From CBDFHB01 sp965250115 (GTDB taxonomy: Bacteria > Acidobacteriota > Vicinamibacteria > Marinacidobacterales > SMYC01): DNA of 64,000 nt. This document shows positions 8,435-17,236 of this stretch, in pieces. The DNA lies in NCBI GenBank assembly GCA_965250115.1, contig CBDFNJ010000001.1, positions 1,364,001 through 1,428,000 of the forward strand. The letters run 5' to 3'. Positions within the stretch are counted from its first letter, which is position 1. Every line of letters starts with the position of its first letter. Below the pieces are notes generated by a model. It saw only the letters and a program-made list of their open reading frames with translations. It ran no database searches and was not told where the DNA came from. The translations under genes and the position numbers were made by a program.

Positions 8435-9301
8435 TTGCGCCTCGCTCTCCTGCACTCGGTGGTGCGCCGAGAGGAGAAACTTCTTCTGAGTGCCTTCCGC
8501 CGCTTCGAAGGCGTCGAGGTCGAAGGTCTCGACGATCGCAGGCTTCAATTCGAGCCCGGCCGGGAACAACCCGACTACCTCCGCTACGACGGTGTCGTCG
8601 CACGAAGCGTGAGCTATTCACGCAATCTCTACGCGCGTCGCCTTTTCGAGGCGATCGGCGTGCGGTGCTTCAACGAGTCGGCCGTGGGTGCCATCTGCGG
8701 CGACAAGCTTCTCACCTCGGTGGCCCTCGTCCGCGCCGAGGTACCGCACCCAAAGCTTTCGGTTGCCTTTACCGAAGAGTCGGCCATCGAGGCCATCGAG
8801 GCCATGGGCTATCCCGTCGTCATCAAGCCGATCGTAGGCTCGTGGGGGCGGCTGATCGCGCGAGCCTCGGACCGAGATTCCGCAGAGAGTCTGCTCGAGC
8901 ACAAGGCTGCCCTCGGCGGCTTTCAGAACCAGATTTACTATCTGCAGCGTTACGTCGAAAAGGGGGGCCGCGATATTCGGAGTTTCGTCGTCGGGGACCG
9001 CTGTATTGCTGCCATCTCTCGAACGAGCTCCAATTGGAGGACCAATACCGCTCGCGGCGCCACGGCCGAGAACTTTCCCGTCTCGCGGGATCTCGAAGAC
9101 GTTTCTCTCGCCGCGTCGCGGGCGGTCGGAGGTGGCATCCTCGCCATCGATCTGTTCGAGACCGACGACGGCTTTCTGGTGAATGAAGTCAACGACACCA
9201 TGGAGTTCAAAAACAGCATCGAGACGACGGGTGTCGATATCCCGGGAGCCATCGCCGAGTACATCGTGAGCGAATCGAGAGCTCGATGTCACGCGGCTTG
9301 A
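8435..9301 (+). CDS. lysX: LysX-type ATP-grasp ligase (LysW--aminoadipate/glutamate ligase)
   Basis: A 288-residue ATP-grasp enzyme that starts at TTG 8435 right after the lysW stop. The start is fixed by the conserved opening LRLALLHSVVRREEKLL. ATP-grasp landmarks are YPVVIKPIVGSWGRLIARA, LQRYVEKGGRDIRSFVVGD and FLVNEVNDTMEF. It activates the C-terminal Glu of LysW and joins it to the substrate amine. The segment that separates lysine-type from arginine-type enzymes reads NDTMEF (residues 253-258), close to the NHTMEF of Thermus LysX but with Asp for His, so the substrate cannot be set from sequence alone. The gene overlaps lysY by 16 bp. Confidence 0.93.
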   Translation: MRLALLHSVVRREEKLLLSAFRRFEGVEVEGLDDRRLQFEPGREQPDYLRYDGVVARSVSYSRNLYARRLFEAIGVRCFNESAVGAICGDKLLTSVALVRAEVPHPKLSVAFTEESAIEAIEAMGYPVVIKPIVGSWGRLIARASDRDSAESLLEHKAALGGFQNQIYYLQRYVEKGGRDIRSFVVGDRCIAAISRTSSNWRTNTARGATAENFPVSRDLEDVSLAASRAVGGGILAIDLFETDDGFLVNEVNDTMEFKNSIETTGVDIPGAIAEYIVSESRARCHAA

Positions 9302-10338
9302 TTCGAGCGAGCATCGCGGGCGCTTCTGGTTATACGGGAGGAGAGCTCTTGCGTCTCCTTCTGGGCCACCCGGACATCTCAGTTTCGCAGGTCACTTCCG
9401 AGCGGCTTCGAGGAAAGCCGGTCGGTCGGGCTCACCCCAACTTGCGCGGGCTTTCGGAGCTTCGCTTTTGCTCCCTCGAGGAGCTCGAGCCCTGTGACGT
9501 GCTCTTCTTGTGCCTTCCTCACGGATCCTCCGCCCGTCGCTGGGACGAGCTATCAGGATTGGCGGATCGCATCATCGACCTCGCCGCCGACTTCAGACTC
9601 AAAGACCCTTTGCTTTACGAGAAACACTACGGTTCCAATCACCCCCCCGCGGAAGTGCTCGACGACTTCGCCTACGGTATCCCCGAAATCCATCGTGAGC
9701 GGATTCGAGCCTCGACGAAGGTGGCTTGCGGTGGCTGTAATGCCACCGCAGCCATTCTCGGACTCTACCCCCTCTATCAGGCGAAGCTCGTCGACACAGA
9801 GCGTACGGTGATCGAGGTCAAAGCCGGCTCGAGCGAAGCGGGCCGGCAGGTTTCCGAAAGCAGCCATCATCCGGAGCGCAGCGGCTCCGTTCGCTCCTTT
9901 GCCCCGACGGGTCACCGTCACACGGCGGAGATCGTCGAGGCGCTCCGGAACGGGGCGCCCGTCAACGTGCATCTGAGCGTGACCTCGGTCGAGATGGTGC
10001 GAGGCGCCGTCGCCACGAGCCACACCTTCCTCAAGGAGGCGATGACGGAGCGCGACATCTGGCAGGTCTTTCGCGCCGCCTATCGGGACGAGCCTTTCCT
10101 CCGGCTCGTCAAGGAGCGAGGGGGAAGCTACCGTTACCCCGACCCGAAGCTTCTGGCGGGCACGAATTTCTGCGATGTCGGCTTCGAGCTCGACGCCGAT
10201 TCCGGTCGCCTCGTCGTGATCAGCGCGATCGACAACCTCATGAAAGGATCGGCCGGTCAAGCCGTTCAGTGCATGAACGTGATGCAAGGGATCGAGGAAA
10301 CAACGGGTCTCGGCTTTCCCGGTCTTCATCCTCTCTGA
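9286..10338 (+). CDS. lysY: LysY/ArgC-type LysW-gamma-acyl-phosphate reductase
   Basis: This 350-residue NADPH-dependent reductase belongs to the ArgC family. The dinucleotide loop GASGYTGGE is near residues 12-20 and the active-site Cys is C151 in ACGGCNATAAIL. HRHTAEI and LPHGSSA are other conserved blocks. It reduces the phosphorylated LysW-bound intermediate made by LysZ to the semialdehyde. Its position after lysX and before lysZ supports the LysW-dependent route over the acetyl-ornithine route. The start ATG lies inside the end of lysX, indicating translational coupling. Confidence 0.92.
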   Translation: MSRGLIRASIAGASGYTGGELLRLLLGHPDISVSQVTSERLRGKPVGRAHPNLRGLSELRFCSLEELEPCDVLFLCLPHGSSARRWDELSGLADRIIDLAADFRLKDPLLYEKHYGSNHPPAEVLDDFAYGIPEIHRERIRASTKVACGGCNATAAILGLYPLYQAKLVDTERTVIEVKAGSSEAGRQVSESSHHPERSGSVRSFAPTGHRHTAEIVEALRNGAPVNVHLSVTSVEMVRGAVATSHTFLKEAMTERDIWQVFRAAYRDEPFLRLVKERGGSYRYPDPKLLAGTNFCDVGFELDADSGRLVVISAIDNLMKGSAGQAVQCMNVMQGIEETTGLGFPGLHPL

Positions 10339-10342
10339 CGTC

Positions 10343-10969
10343 ATGTGCCGGTTCCTCATGATGCGCTCGCGGCCGCCCTTCCAAGCTGCGCCCGTCCTCG
10401 CTCGCTTCCGGAAGCGGTGCGAGGAAAGCGTCGAGTTTCAAGGTCACGGTTGGGGTGCTGCGTGGAGGGCCGCAGGGTCGTGGTCGCGTCACAGGAGCTT
10501 GACGCCTATTTGGAAGGACAGCCTCGAGCTGCCGGAAGAAGTCGACTTCCTCGTGCTGCACGCGCGAAGCGCTTTTTTCGATCGCGATATCGCGATCGAA
10601 AACAACATGCCGTTCTACGAGGACGACAAGATCTTCGTGTTCAACGGCGAGCTCCGGGGCGTGAGGCTCAGCGTGCCGGGAAGAATCGGCGCGGAAAAGG
10701 TCTTCCGCCTCGTTCGAAGTCACGAGTCCGAAGGTCTGCCGAAGGCGATCTCTCACGCTGAAAGCCTGCTGCTCGCGAAGAGTCGCTACGTGCGCGCGCT
10801 GAACGTTGCGGTGACGGACGGCGAGCTCATCCATGCGAGCTGTCGTTACAACGAATCGCCCGAGTATTTCACCCTGCACTATCTCGACGACGGCGTCCGG
10901 GCGGTATGCTCCGAGCCTCTCGACGACCGCTGGAAACCGATGGCGAACGGCGAGCGACTCACTCTTTGA
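10343..10969 (+). CDS. Class II glutamine amidotransferase-like Ntn hydrolase in the LysW operon
   Basis: This 208-residue protein starts MCRFL, so removal of Met exposes Cys2, the N-terminal nucleophile of class II amidotransferases. Other family landmarks are GHGWGAAWR (G36-W37-G38), LHARSA (R75), ENNMPF, and FNGEL with N101-G102 for the oxyanion hole. The C-terminal half (VAVTDGELIHASCRY ... AVCSEPLDDRWKPMANGE) matches stand-alone proteins such as YafJ and EgtC. No synthase domain is attached. It begins 4 bp after lysY and ends 6 bp before lysZ, so it is a committed member of the operon. EgtC hydrolyses a gamma-glutamyl amide, the same bond that links the product to LysW. I infer that it may release the product from LysW in place of LysK; it could instead supply glutamate or ammonia. 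Confidence 0.85.
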   Translation: MCRFLMMRSRPPFQAAPVLARFRKRCEESVEFQGHGWGAAWRAAGSWSRHRSLTPIWKDSLELPEEVDFLVLHARSAFFDRDIAIENNMPFYEDDKIFVFNGELRGVRLSVPGRIGAEKVFRLVRSHESEGLPKAISHAESLLLAKSRYVRALNVAVTDGELIHASCRYNESPEYFTLHYLDDGVRAVCSEPLDDRWKPMANGERLTL

Positions 10970-10975
10970 GGCCCG

Positions 10976-11773
10976 ATGCAGATCACGATCCTCAAAATCG
11001 GAGGTGGCGCTGACATCAACCTCCCTGGTATCGCCGCCGACCTGAAGAAGTTCGAGGGGCCGGTCGTCGTGGTGCACGGCGCCAATACCGTTCGTGACGA
11101 CCTCGCCCGCCGTTTGGGGACACCGACGCGCACGATCACTTCGGCGTCGGGAGTCAGCAGCGTGCTCACCGACGAGAACGCTCTCGACGTCCTCACCATG
11201 GCTTACGGCGGTCTCGTCAACAAGCGGTTCGTGAGCCTCTGTCAGCAGAACGGCGTGAACGCGATTGGCCTCACTGGCCTCGACGGCGGACTCGTGCGAG
11301 GGCGACGAAACCCGGGGATTCGCGTCGAGGAGAACGGACGCAAGCGTCTGGTCCACGACCTCTCGGGGAAGCCCGTCGAGATCAATACCGCCCTCATCGA
11401 GCTTCTGCTCGCAAACGGCTATACGCCCGCTATCACCGTGCCGATTCTCGACGAGAACGGCTACGCCGTAAACACCGAGAACGACTCGGTGGTGGCGCTT
11501 TTGCAAAGCCGACTCATGGCGACACGGGTGATTCAGCTCATGGAAGCCCCCGGGCTTCTGCGCGACCCAGACGACCCAGGGAGTCTCGTGCCCTCGCTGA
11601 GCTTCGCCGATCTCGCCAGCTTGGAAAAAGTGGCGGAGGGGCGGTTTCGGCGGAAACTCATGGCCTTGGCGACGATGGCTGCGACCGGCTGCCGAGTCAT
11701 TCTCATGGCGGACGGGCGCGCCGAGCATCCTCTTCCGCTCGCCCTCGCGGGCGCTGGGACGACCATCCAATGA
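10976..11773 (+). CDS. lysZ: LysZ-type LysW-aminoadipate/glutamate kinase
   Basis: A 265-residue amino-acid kinase of the ArgB/LysZ family: N-terminal ILKIGGGADIN, VVVHGAN, the long LTDENALDVLTMAYGGLVNKRFV segment, AVNTENDSVVALLQSRL and a C-terminal phosphate-binding region GRFRRKLMALATMAATGCRV. It phosphorylates the side-chain carboxyl of the LysW-bound substrate, making the acyl phosphate used by LysY. It follows the amidotransferase gene by 6 bp and overlaps lysJ by 4 bp (ATGA), so the order is typical of LysW operons except for the inserted amidotransferase. Confidence 0.92.
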   Translation: MQITILKIGGGADINLPGIAADLKKFEGPVVVVHGANTVRDDLARRLGTPTRTITSASGVSSVLTDENALDVLTMAYGGLVNKRFVSLCQQNGVNAIGLTGLDGGLVRGRRNPGIRVEENGRKRLVHDLSGKPVEINTALIELLLANGYTPAITVPILDENGYAVNTENDSVVALLQSRLMATRVIQLMEAPGLLRDPDDPGSLVPSLSFADLASLEKVAEGRFRRKLMALATMAATGCRVILMADGRAEHPLPLALAGAGTTIQ

Positions 11774-12936
11774 CGGCCTCAGCGCCTCCGACCGCCGCGC
11801 CCTTCGAGCTGGACGTCTACGTCAAGCGCGGGATCACGCTCGTTCGTGGGCAAGGGAGCCGCCTCTGGGACGATCGGGGCCGTGAATACCTCGACGCCAT
11901 GAGCGCTCAAGGCGCCGCCATTCTCGGACATGCGCACCCCGCACTCCTGGCCGCTCTAACGAAGCAGGCCTCGACGCTTTCGAGCTGCCCTGGAGCTTTC
12001 GACCATCCGGAGCGCGCGAGACTCATGGAGCGCCTCGTCCGCGTCTCGCCCACCGGGCTCGATCGAGTCTTTCTGTGTAACTCGGGAACGGAGGCCATCG
12101 AAGCCGCACTCAAGTGCGCTCGTGCTACGACGGGCCGTCCCAACATCGTGGCGGCCAAACGCGCGTTCCACGGGAGAAGCTTCGGTGCCATGAGCGTCAC
12201 TTTCAATCCGAAGGACCACGCTCTCTTCGCTCCGACGCTTCCAGGTATTCGTTTCGTCCCGTTCAATAGCGTCGAAGCGCTGGACGCTGCCCTCGACGAG
12301 GAAACGGCCGTCCTCCTCCTAGAGCTCGTTCAGGGCGAGGGGGGCGTCCATCTGGCGGAGGCCGCCTTCGTCGAGCACGCCCGGGACCGTTGCAGGAAGT
12401 ACGGCATCCTTCTCGCCATCGACGAGATTCAGACCGGATTCGGCCGTACGGGGCGACTCTTCGCCTGCGAGCACTATGGCCTCTCGCCGGACATCCTCTG
12501 CCTCGCGAAGGGCATCGCGGGCGGTTTCCCGATGGGGGCGGTCCTCGTCGGGGAGCGAGCTCGACTGCCGGTCGGCTCTCACGGCTCGACGTTTGGAGGA
12601 AACCCTCTCGCCTGCGCCGTCGCGAATGCCGTGCTGGATTGCCTGGAGGCCGAGGGGTTCATTCAGGAGGTCGAGGCCAAGGGAAAACTCTTCGCCGGCT
12701 TGCTGGCCGAGCTCGTAGTCGCGCCCGTCACGGAAGCCCGGGGGCTAGGCCTCATGTGGGGGCTCCAGCTCGGGGAGCGAGCTCGGCCTCATCTCGAAGC
12801 TCTGGCGGCGTCCGGCGTTCTCGCGCTTCCCGCGGGCCCCAAAGTGCTTCGCCTACTCCCACCACTCACGACCTCACGGCAGGAGCTCGAGGAGATCGCG
12901 CTCCGACTCCAGAAGGTCCTTCAGGCGGGCCGATAG
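11770..12936 (+). CDS. lysJ: LysJ-type PLP aminotransferase
   Basis: A 388-residue class III aminotransferase of the ArgD/LysJ group. Landmarks are LCNSGTEAIEAALKCAR, AFHGRS, the Asp of LAIDEIQTGFGRTG (D218) that binds the pyridine nitrogen, and the Schiff-base lysine K247 in CLAKGIAGGFPMGA. It transfers an amino group from glutamate to the LysW-bound semialdehyde, giving LysW-gamma-lysine or -ornithine. It is the last gene of the operon. No lysK-like M20 peptidase follows, and the 3' end overlaps a convergent gene by 16 bp. Confidence 0.93.
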   Translation: MTASAPPTAAPFELDVYVKRGITLVRGQGSRLWDDRGREYLDAMSAQGAAILGHAHPALLAALTKQASTLSSCPGAFDHPERARLMERLVRVSPTGLDRVFLCNSGTEAIEAALKCARATTGRPNIVAAKRAFHGRSFGAMSVTFNPKDHALFAPTLPGIRFVPFNSVEALDAALDEETAVLLLELVQGEGGVHLAEAAFVEHARDRCRKYGILLAIDEIQTGFGRTGRLFACEHYGLSPDILCLAKGIAGGFPMGAVLVGERARLPVGSHGSTFGGNPLACAVANAVLDCLEAEGFIQEVEAKGKLFAGLLAELVVAPVTEARGLGLMWGLQLGERARPHLEALAASGVLALPAGPKVLRLLPPLTTSRQELEEIALRLQKVLQAGR

Positions 12937-14321
12937 TCGAACAGGCCCCTCTCTTTGATGAGGCTCGCCACCTCGGGTGGGACCATAGCCTCCCAGGACG
13001 AGTCGGCGGAGCGGATCTTCGCGAGCACATCTTTCGGATAGATGTCGAGGAGCGCCGCGTCGGAGGGCTCGATGCCTTCGACGAAGCCGTTTTGCCGAAG
13101 GTACTCATAGAGCGGCCGCAGATGGGGGCTCGGTTGAAATTCGTCCAGCGTGACAATCTTTCCCTCGCGGGTCCCCCTCGCGGGATAGACGTAGAGCCTC
13201 AAACGGTTCTTGAACAAGCGTCCGAAGGCCTCCAGGATGCCGCCCTCGAGGTCGGAGTAGAACTCCTCTCGGAACAGGTTGGTGAATGCGGGCAGCCCCA
13301 CGACGGCGCCGATCTTCTTTCGTGAGTGAAGCGAGAGGTAGCTAACGAGGCGAAAGTCCCGGTAAGAGTTCGACACGAGTACGTTCTTTCCAAGAGCGGA
13401 AAGCGTGTCGATCCGATCGAGATAGTCTCCGTGACCCATCTCGTCCAGGTTCAAGCTCCGAAGCGACATCTCCGCGAGGATGAGGGGCTCGTCGCCGAGG
13501 ACTTCGGGATCCCTACAGAAACGTTCCTGCGCACGATGCAGCATATCGAGGGTCGTCTTCGTCACGGGGCGGAAGCTTCCGCGCTCGATGAGAAAGGGCT
13601 TCCTGTAGAGCAACTCCCCCGCGTCGACGACTTCACCAGAAGCCGTAAACCTGGCCGACGGGGTGAGCTTGTCTTTGATCAGCTCGAGAGCCATGAGCCG
13701 GGTGTCGACGTCCTGAAACGAGGGGCCCGAGAACCGAATGAGATTGACCTCGAGGCGATCCGGGCCGAGTTCGTCGAGTAAGGATCGAACGAGCGCCGGC
13801 GGGTCATTGCGAAAGAAATAGGCGGCGTAGATGAGATTGACGCCGAGAATTCCCAGTGCCTCCTGCTGTTGCACGTTCTCCCGATCGTGCATGCGGAGGT
13901 GGATCAGAATCTCGGAAGGTGGATCTGACGGCGACAGCCGGAAGCGAATACCCATCCACCCGTGCGTCTCTTCGTCGGGGCGGAAGTAGCTTCGCGCGGT
14001 AACGGTGTCGGCGAAGGCAAAGCACGCTCGTCCCCCGCCTTCGCCGCTCAGCCGCTCGACGAGTAGCTCGTACTCGTGGTCGAGCATGGTGAGGAGCCGC
14101 TCCCGGCTCACATAGCGCTTTGCGGTTCCATAGACCGCGTCGCTGATGGTCTTGTCGTAGGTGGAGAGCGTTTTTGCCACGGTACCCGCGGCGCCACCCA
14201 CTAGAAAGAACCAGCGGGCCACCTCTTGTCCGGCACCGATCTCGGCAATCGTCCCGTAGGAAAGGGGATCCATGTTGAGGCGGAACGCCTTTTGATGGGT
14301 GGTCGGCTTGGTCGAATCCAC
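12921..14321 (-). CDS. Conserved protein of unknown function (466 aa)
   Basis: The product begins MDSTKPTTHQKAFRLNMDPL from GTG 14321. It shows a conserved opening block (YGTIAEIGAGQEVARWFF, AGTVAKTLSTYDKTISDAVYG, RYVSRERLLTMLDHEYELL), then LIHLRMHDRENVQQQEALGI and LLYRKPFLIERGSFRPVTKTTLDML. I know this family as a widespread conserved protein with inconsistent database names (nicotinate-nucleotide adenylyltransferase, TonB receptor), none supported by visible motifs: there is no HxGH adenylyltransferase motif, beta-barrel or signal peptide. It is soluble by sequence. Its 3' end overlaps lysJ convergently, so it is not part of the lys operon. Confidence 0.75.
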   Translation of the reverse strand: MDSTKPTTHQKAFRLNMDPLSYGTIAEIGAGQEVARWFFLVGGAAGTVAKTLSTYDKTISDAVYGTAKRYVSRERLLTMLDHEYELLVERLSGEGGGRACFAFADTVTARSYFRPDEETHGWMGIRFRLSPSDPPSEILIHLRMHDRENVQQQEALGILGVNLIYAAYFFRNDPPALVRSLLDELGPDRLEVNLIRFSGPSFQDVDTRLMALELIKDKLTPSARFTASGEVVDAGELLYRKPFLIERGSFRPVTKTTLDMLHRAQERFCRDPEVLGDEPLILAEMSLRSLNLDEMGHGDYLDRIDTLSALGKNVLVSNSYRDFRLVSYLSLHSRKKIGAVVGLPAFTNLFREEFYSDLEGGILEAFGRLFKNRLRLYVYPARGTREGKIVTLDEFQPSPHLRPLYEYLRQNGFVEGIEPSDAALLDIYPKDVLAKIRSADSSWEAMVPPEVASLIKERGLFDYRPA

Positions 14322-14355
14322 GACGTTTAGGGGCGGGATCGGAGCCGGTCGGCTC

Positions 14356-14730
14356 TCAGTCTTCTTCCGTCATTCCGCGTTGGATCGAGTCGAGGTAGTC
14401 GTCGAGCTCTTTCACGTTCACGAAGACGCTCTTGAGATCGATGGTCTTCACGATCTCGAATACCTTCTTGACCTGTGGTTGCAGATGCAGCATGACGACT
14501 TCGCCCGCGCGCTGCTTCATCGTACGCTGGGCCTTGAAAATCGACCGCAGGCCGGAACTGCTGATGTACTCGAGCTTGGCGAGATCGAAGACGAGAACCT
14601 TGAGGGGCGAGGACAGCACCGGATCGAGCGCCTGATCGAGCTCGGAGGAGGTGTCATTGTCCAGGCGACCCCCCAGCGTGACGGTCTTCGCGAAGCCACG
14701 AGCCTCTTCGACTTGAATGTTCAACGGCAT
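14356..14730 (-). CDS. STAS-domain anti-sigma factor antagonist
   Basis: A 124-residue single STAS domain. The phosphorylatable serine lies in the conserved block KLEYISSSGLRSIF, as in RsbV/SpoIIAA. Such proteins bind and neutralise an anti-sigma kinase when dephosphorylated. The gene follows the anti-sigma kinase (14740-15138) and the SpoIIE phosphatase (15131-17015) on the same strand, giving a complete partner-switching set. No sigma factor gene is adjacent, so the target is unknown. Confidence 0.9.
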   Translation of the reverse strand: MPLNIQVEEARGFAKTVTLGGRLDNDTSSELDQALDPVLSSPLKVLVFDLAKLEYISSSGLRSIFKAQRTMKQRAGEVVMLHLQPQVKKVFEIVKTIDLKSVFVNVKELDDYLDSIQRGMTEED

Positions 14731-14739
14731 GACATCATT

Positions 14740-15138
14740 TTAACCGAGTCGCTTCGCGAGGGACAGCACATTGAATCCGGCCTCACGGCGATATCGGATC
14801 CGATCGGTCAGCTCCTTGAGAAGGTGGATGCCGAGCCCACCGACGGGGCGTTCGTCGAGCGGGCTATCGAGATCCGGCGGGGGCGCCTCGAGCGGGTCAA
14901 AGGGGAGTCCGTCGTCCCGGAGCTCGAGCCGAGCCTCCCGCTCGTCGAGCTCGAGAGTGAGCTCGATGTTTTGGGCGGAGGCGTACTTCAGCACGTTCGT
15001 GGCGGCTTCCTCCGCCATGAGCCGGAGCTCGCCCCGAAGTGACTTCGACAGGCCGCGACTCGTCAGGATCGCCTCGAGCTCATCGAGCGCCTTCGGAAGA
15101 TCGGCAGGCTCGAGGGAGGGCGGAATATTCTCACGCAC
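14740..15138 (-). CDS. Anti-sigma factor serine kinase (RsbW-like HATPase)
   Basis: This small HATPase protein carries the N box LMAEEAATNVLKYA, the D box LRDDGLPFDP and the G box GGLGIHLLKELTD. It would phosphorylate the STAS protein next to it and hold a sigma factor or other partner. I choose GTG 15138 (about 132 residues) because it overlaps the phosphatase stop (GTGCGTGA), a typical coupling, and the homology starts right after it (ENIPPSLEPADLPKALDEL). A longer frame to 15198 would reach into the phosphatase gene. Confidence 0.85.
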   Translation of the reverse strand: MRENIPPSLEPADLPKALDELEAILTSRGLSKSLRGELRLMAEEAATNVLKYASAQNIELTLELDEREARLELRDDGLPFDPLEAPPPDLDSPLDERPVGGLGIHLLKELTDRIRYRREAGFNVLSLAKRLG

Positions 15139-17015
15139 GACGGGGCGGACGATAGCGGAGCGACATGACGGTAATGTCGTCCGATTGGTCGGCGGCACCG
15201 GCGAAGTGCCGGACCGAATCGAAGAGTTGATTGGTTACCTCCTTGGCCGGCCCTTTCCCGAAGCGCGTGAGCTCCTTCGTCAGTTTCTCGGTGGTATAGA
15301 AGTCTCCCGCTTCGTCGAGCGCTTCGGAGACCCCGTCTGTCGACATCACGAGCAAGTCTCCCGCATGGAACGTCAAGCGGCTCGTGCCGTAGGCTGGCAC
15401 TTCCAGCAAGTCCGAGCACCGGACCGCCGTCCGCTTCGATTTCCTTCGGCGGCTCGCCGTTAGAAGGGACAAGCAGCGGTGGATCGTGGCCGGCGTTGCC
15501 CATGACGCACTCGCCCGTGTCGAGATCGAGAACGCCGCAGATGGCGGTCACGAACATGCCGGCGTCGTTCTCGGCCGCCAGACTCGTATTGACGGCGGTG
15601 AGGACCCTACTGAGATCGGCCTCTCGGCTCGTAATCGCACCAAAGAGCGTTTTGGTTCGGGCCATGAAGAGCGAAGCGGGCACGCCTTTGCCGGAGACGT
15701 CTCCAACGAGGAAGAACAGCTGCCCGTCGTGAACGAAGTGATCGTAGAGGTCGCCTCCCACCGCTCGGGCCGGCTCGAGCCTCGCGGCGAGCTCGTAGCG
15801 CTCGTCGTCTCCTTTCGGCGGTTTCGGAAGCATTGCCATCTGGATGTCGTGTGCGATTTGGAGCTCGCTCTCGAGCTTTTGCTTGGCCTTGGTCGTGACT
15901 TCGAGATCGTGGATGTAGGTCTTGAGCTCATCTCTCATGTCGTGAAAAGCCCCGGTGAGAGTCCCGATCTCGTCTCGGGATCGGACCTCGGGAAGCTCCA
16001 GGTCGAGGTCGCCCGAAGCGAGCTTCCCGGCACTTCCAGCCCGGGCGGTGATGGGGCTCGTGATCTGCCTGGACAGGAAGAGGACGAGCCCTACGAGCGC
16101 GACGAGTCCCGTCACGAGGAGCAGGAGCTGGCGTCGAAAGAGTCGAACGACCTCCGCGAAGAGCTCGTCTTCCGGGTAGGCGACCGCGAGTGACCAACCC
16201 GCGCGACCGACGGGTCCGTAGCTCAAGAGCACCGCCTTGTTCAGGATGATGTCGTGGAACGGGACGAAGTCCGACTCCCCGGCGAGCATACTCCTCACGA
16301 TGGCGGTGATGTCCTTCCTTCCCCGAGCCTCGTTGAGCTCGATCGCGTTCTGATGGGACTCGAAGACCGCTTCGTCCGGGTGCGCCATGATCTGGCCTTT
16401 GTGCGAGAGAAGAACCCCGTAGCCGGTCTCGCCGATGTGAATGGATTTCATCCGATCGTTCAACCAATCGAGTGTCACGTCAGCCGTCACGACCCCGGCG
16501 AGAGTGCCCGTGTCGACGTAGACGGGGACGGTATAGGTGACCATATAGGTCTCTCCGCCCCCTTCGTCGAAGTAAGGCTCGGACCAAGTCGGATCGCCAC
16601 TGGCAACGGCGCCCCGATACCAGTCTTGCTCCCAGTAGCGATAGTCCTCCAGAGCGAGGTCCGTGATGGCCATGCCATCCCCGTCGCGGTAGGCATAGGG
16701 TGCTCGGGGCTCTGGGGCGAATTCGGGTGCCAAAGCAGCGGCGGATCCGTAGATCCTCGGGTTGCCTTCCACGAAGTCAGCGAGCATCTTGGGCAGCGCG
16801 TCCCCTGGCCTCGCTTCCGCGAGAAGCGTTGCGAGTAGCCTCGTGCCCTCCTCGACGGAAGACAGCACCCCTTCGATGTCGTTGATGGCCGCGTGGGTCG
16901 CGTTGATCGCCTCTTTCTCGGCACTCTCGACGATCATGTCTCGGGACAGAAAGTGGAAGTAGAGAATCGAGGACAGGTAAACAAGACCTACCGTGCCGAG
17001 GACCCAGACGATCAA
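15131..17015 (-). pseudogene. Membrane dCache-HAMP-SpoIIE phosphatase with a frameshift
   Basis: Reading from TTG 17015, the protein has an N-terminal membrane segment (VWVLGTVGLVYLSSILYFHF), an extracytoplasmic dCache-like sensor of about 250 residues (YWEQDWYRGAV, WSEPYFDEGG), a second membrane segment (LLLLVTGLVALVGLVLFL), HAMP, and a SpoIIE/PP2C domain (AVGGDLYDHF, VGDVSGKGVPASL, GNAGHDPPLL). The frame breaks near 15410: after GGPVLGL the native sequence LEVPAYGTSRLTFHAG... continues in the +1 frame to 15131 and contains the last metal-binding block SDDITVM. One extra base explains this. In RsbU-like proteins the phosphatase reactivates the STAS partner. As written the protein loses the end of its catalytic domain. 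Confidence 0.85.
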
Positions 17016-17236
17016 GCGGCTGGCGATGCTTCGAAAACCGGATGTTTCGAATGAACGTTCGTTCGGTATGAGACTGCAATTACAGTAGGAAGATCGCTCG
17101 AGCTAACACTGTCGCCGTGACGGACGTCCTTGCCCCTCAGAAGAGATTGCCACGGATCTTCGAGACGGCGTCGCAACGTCTTGTTGAGAAATGAACTATG
17201 CTGCAGTTCTTGTCAGCCTCACCGAATAGGAAAACT

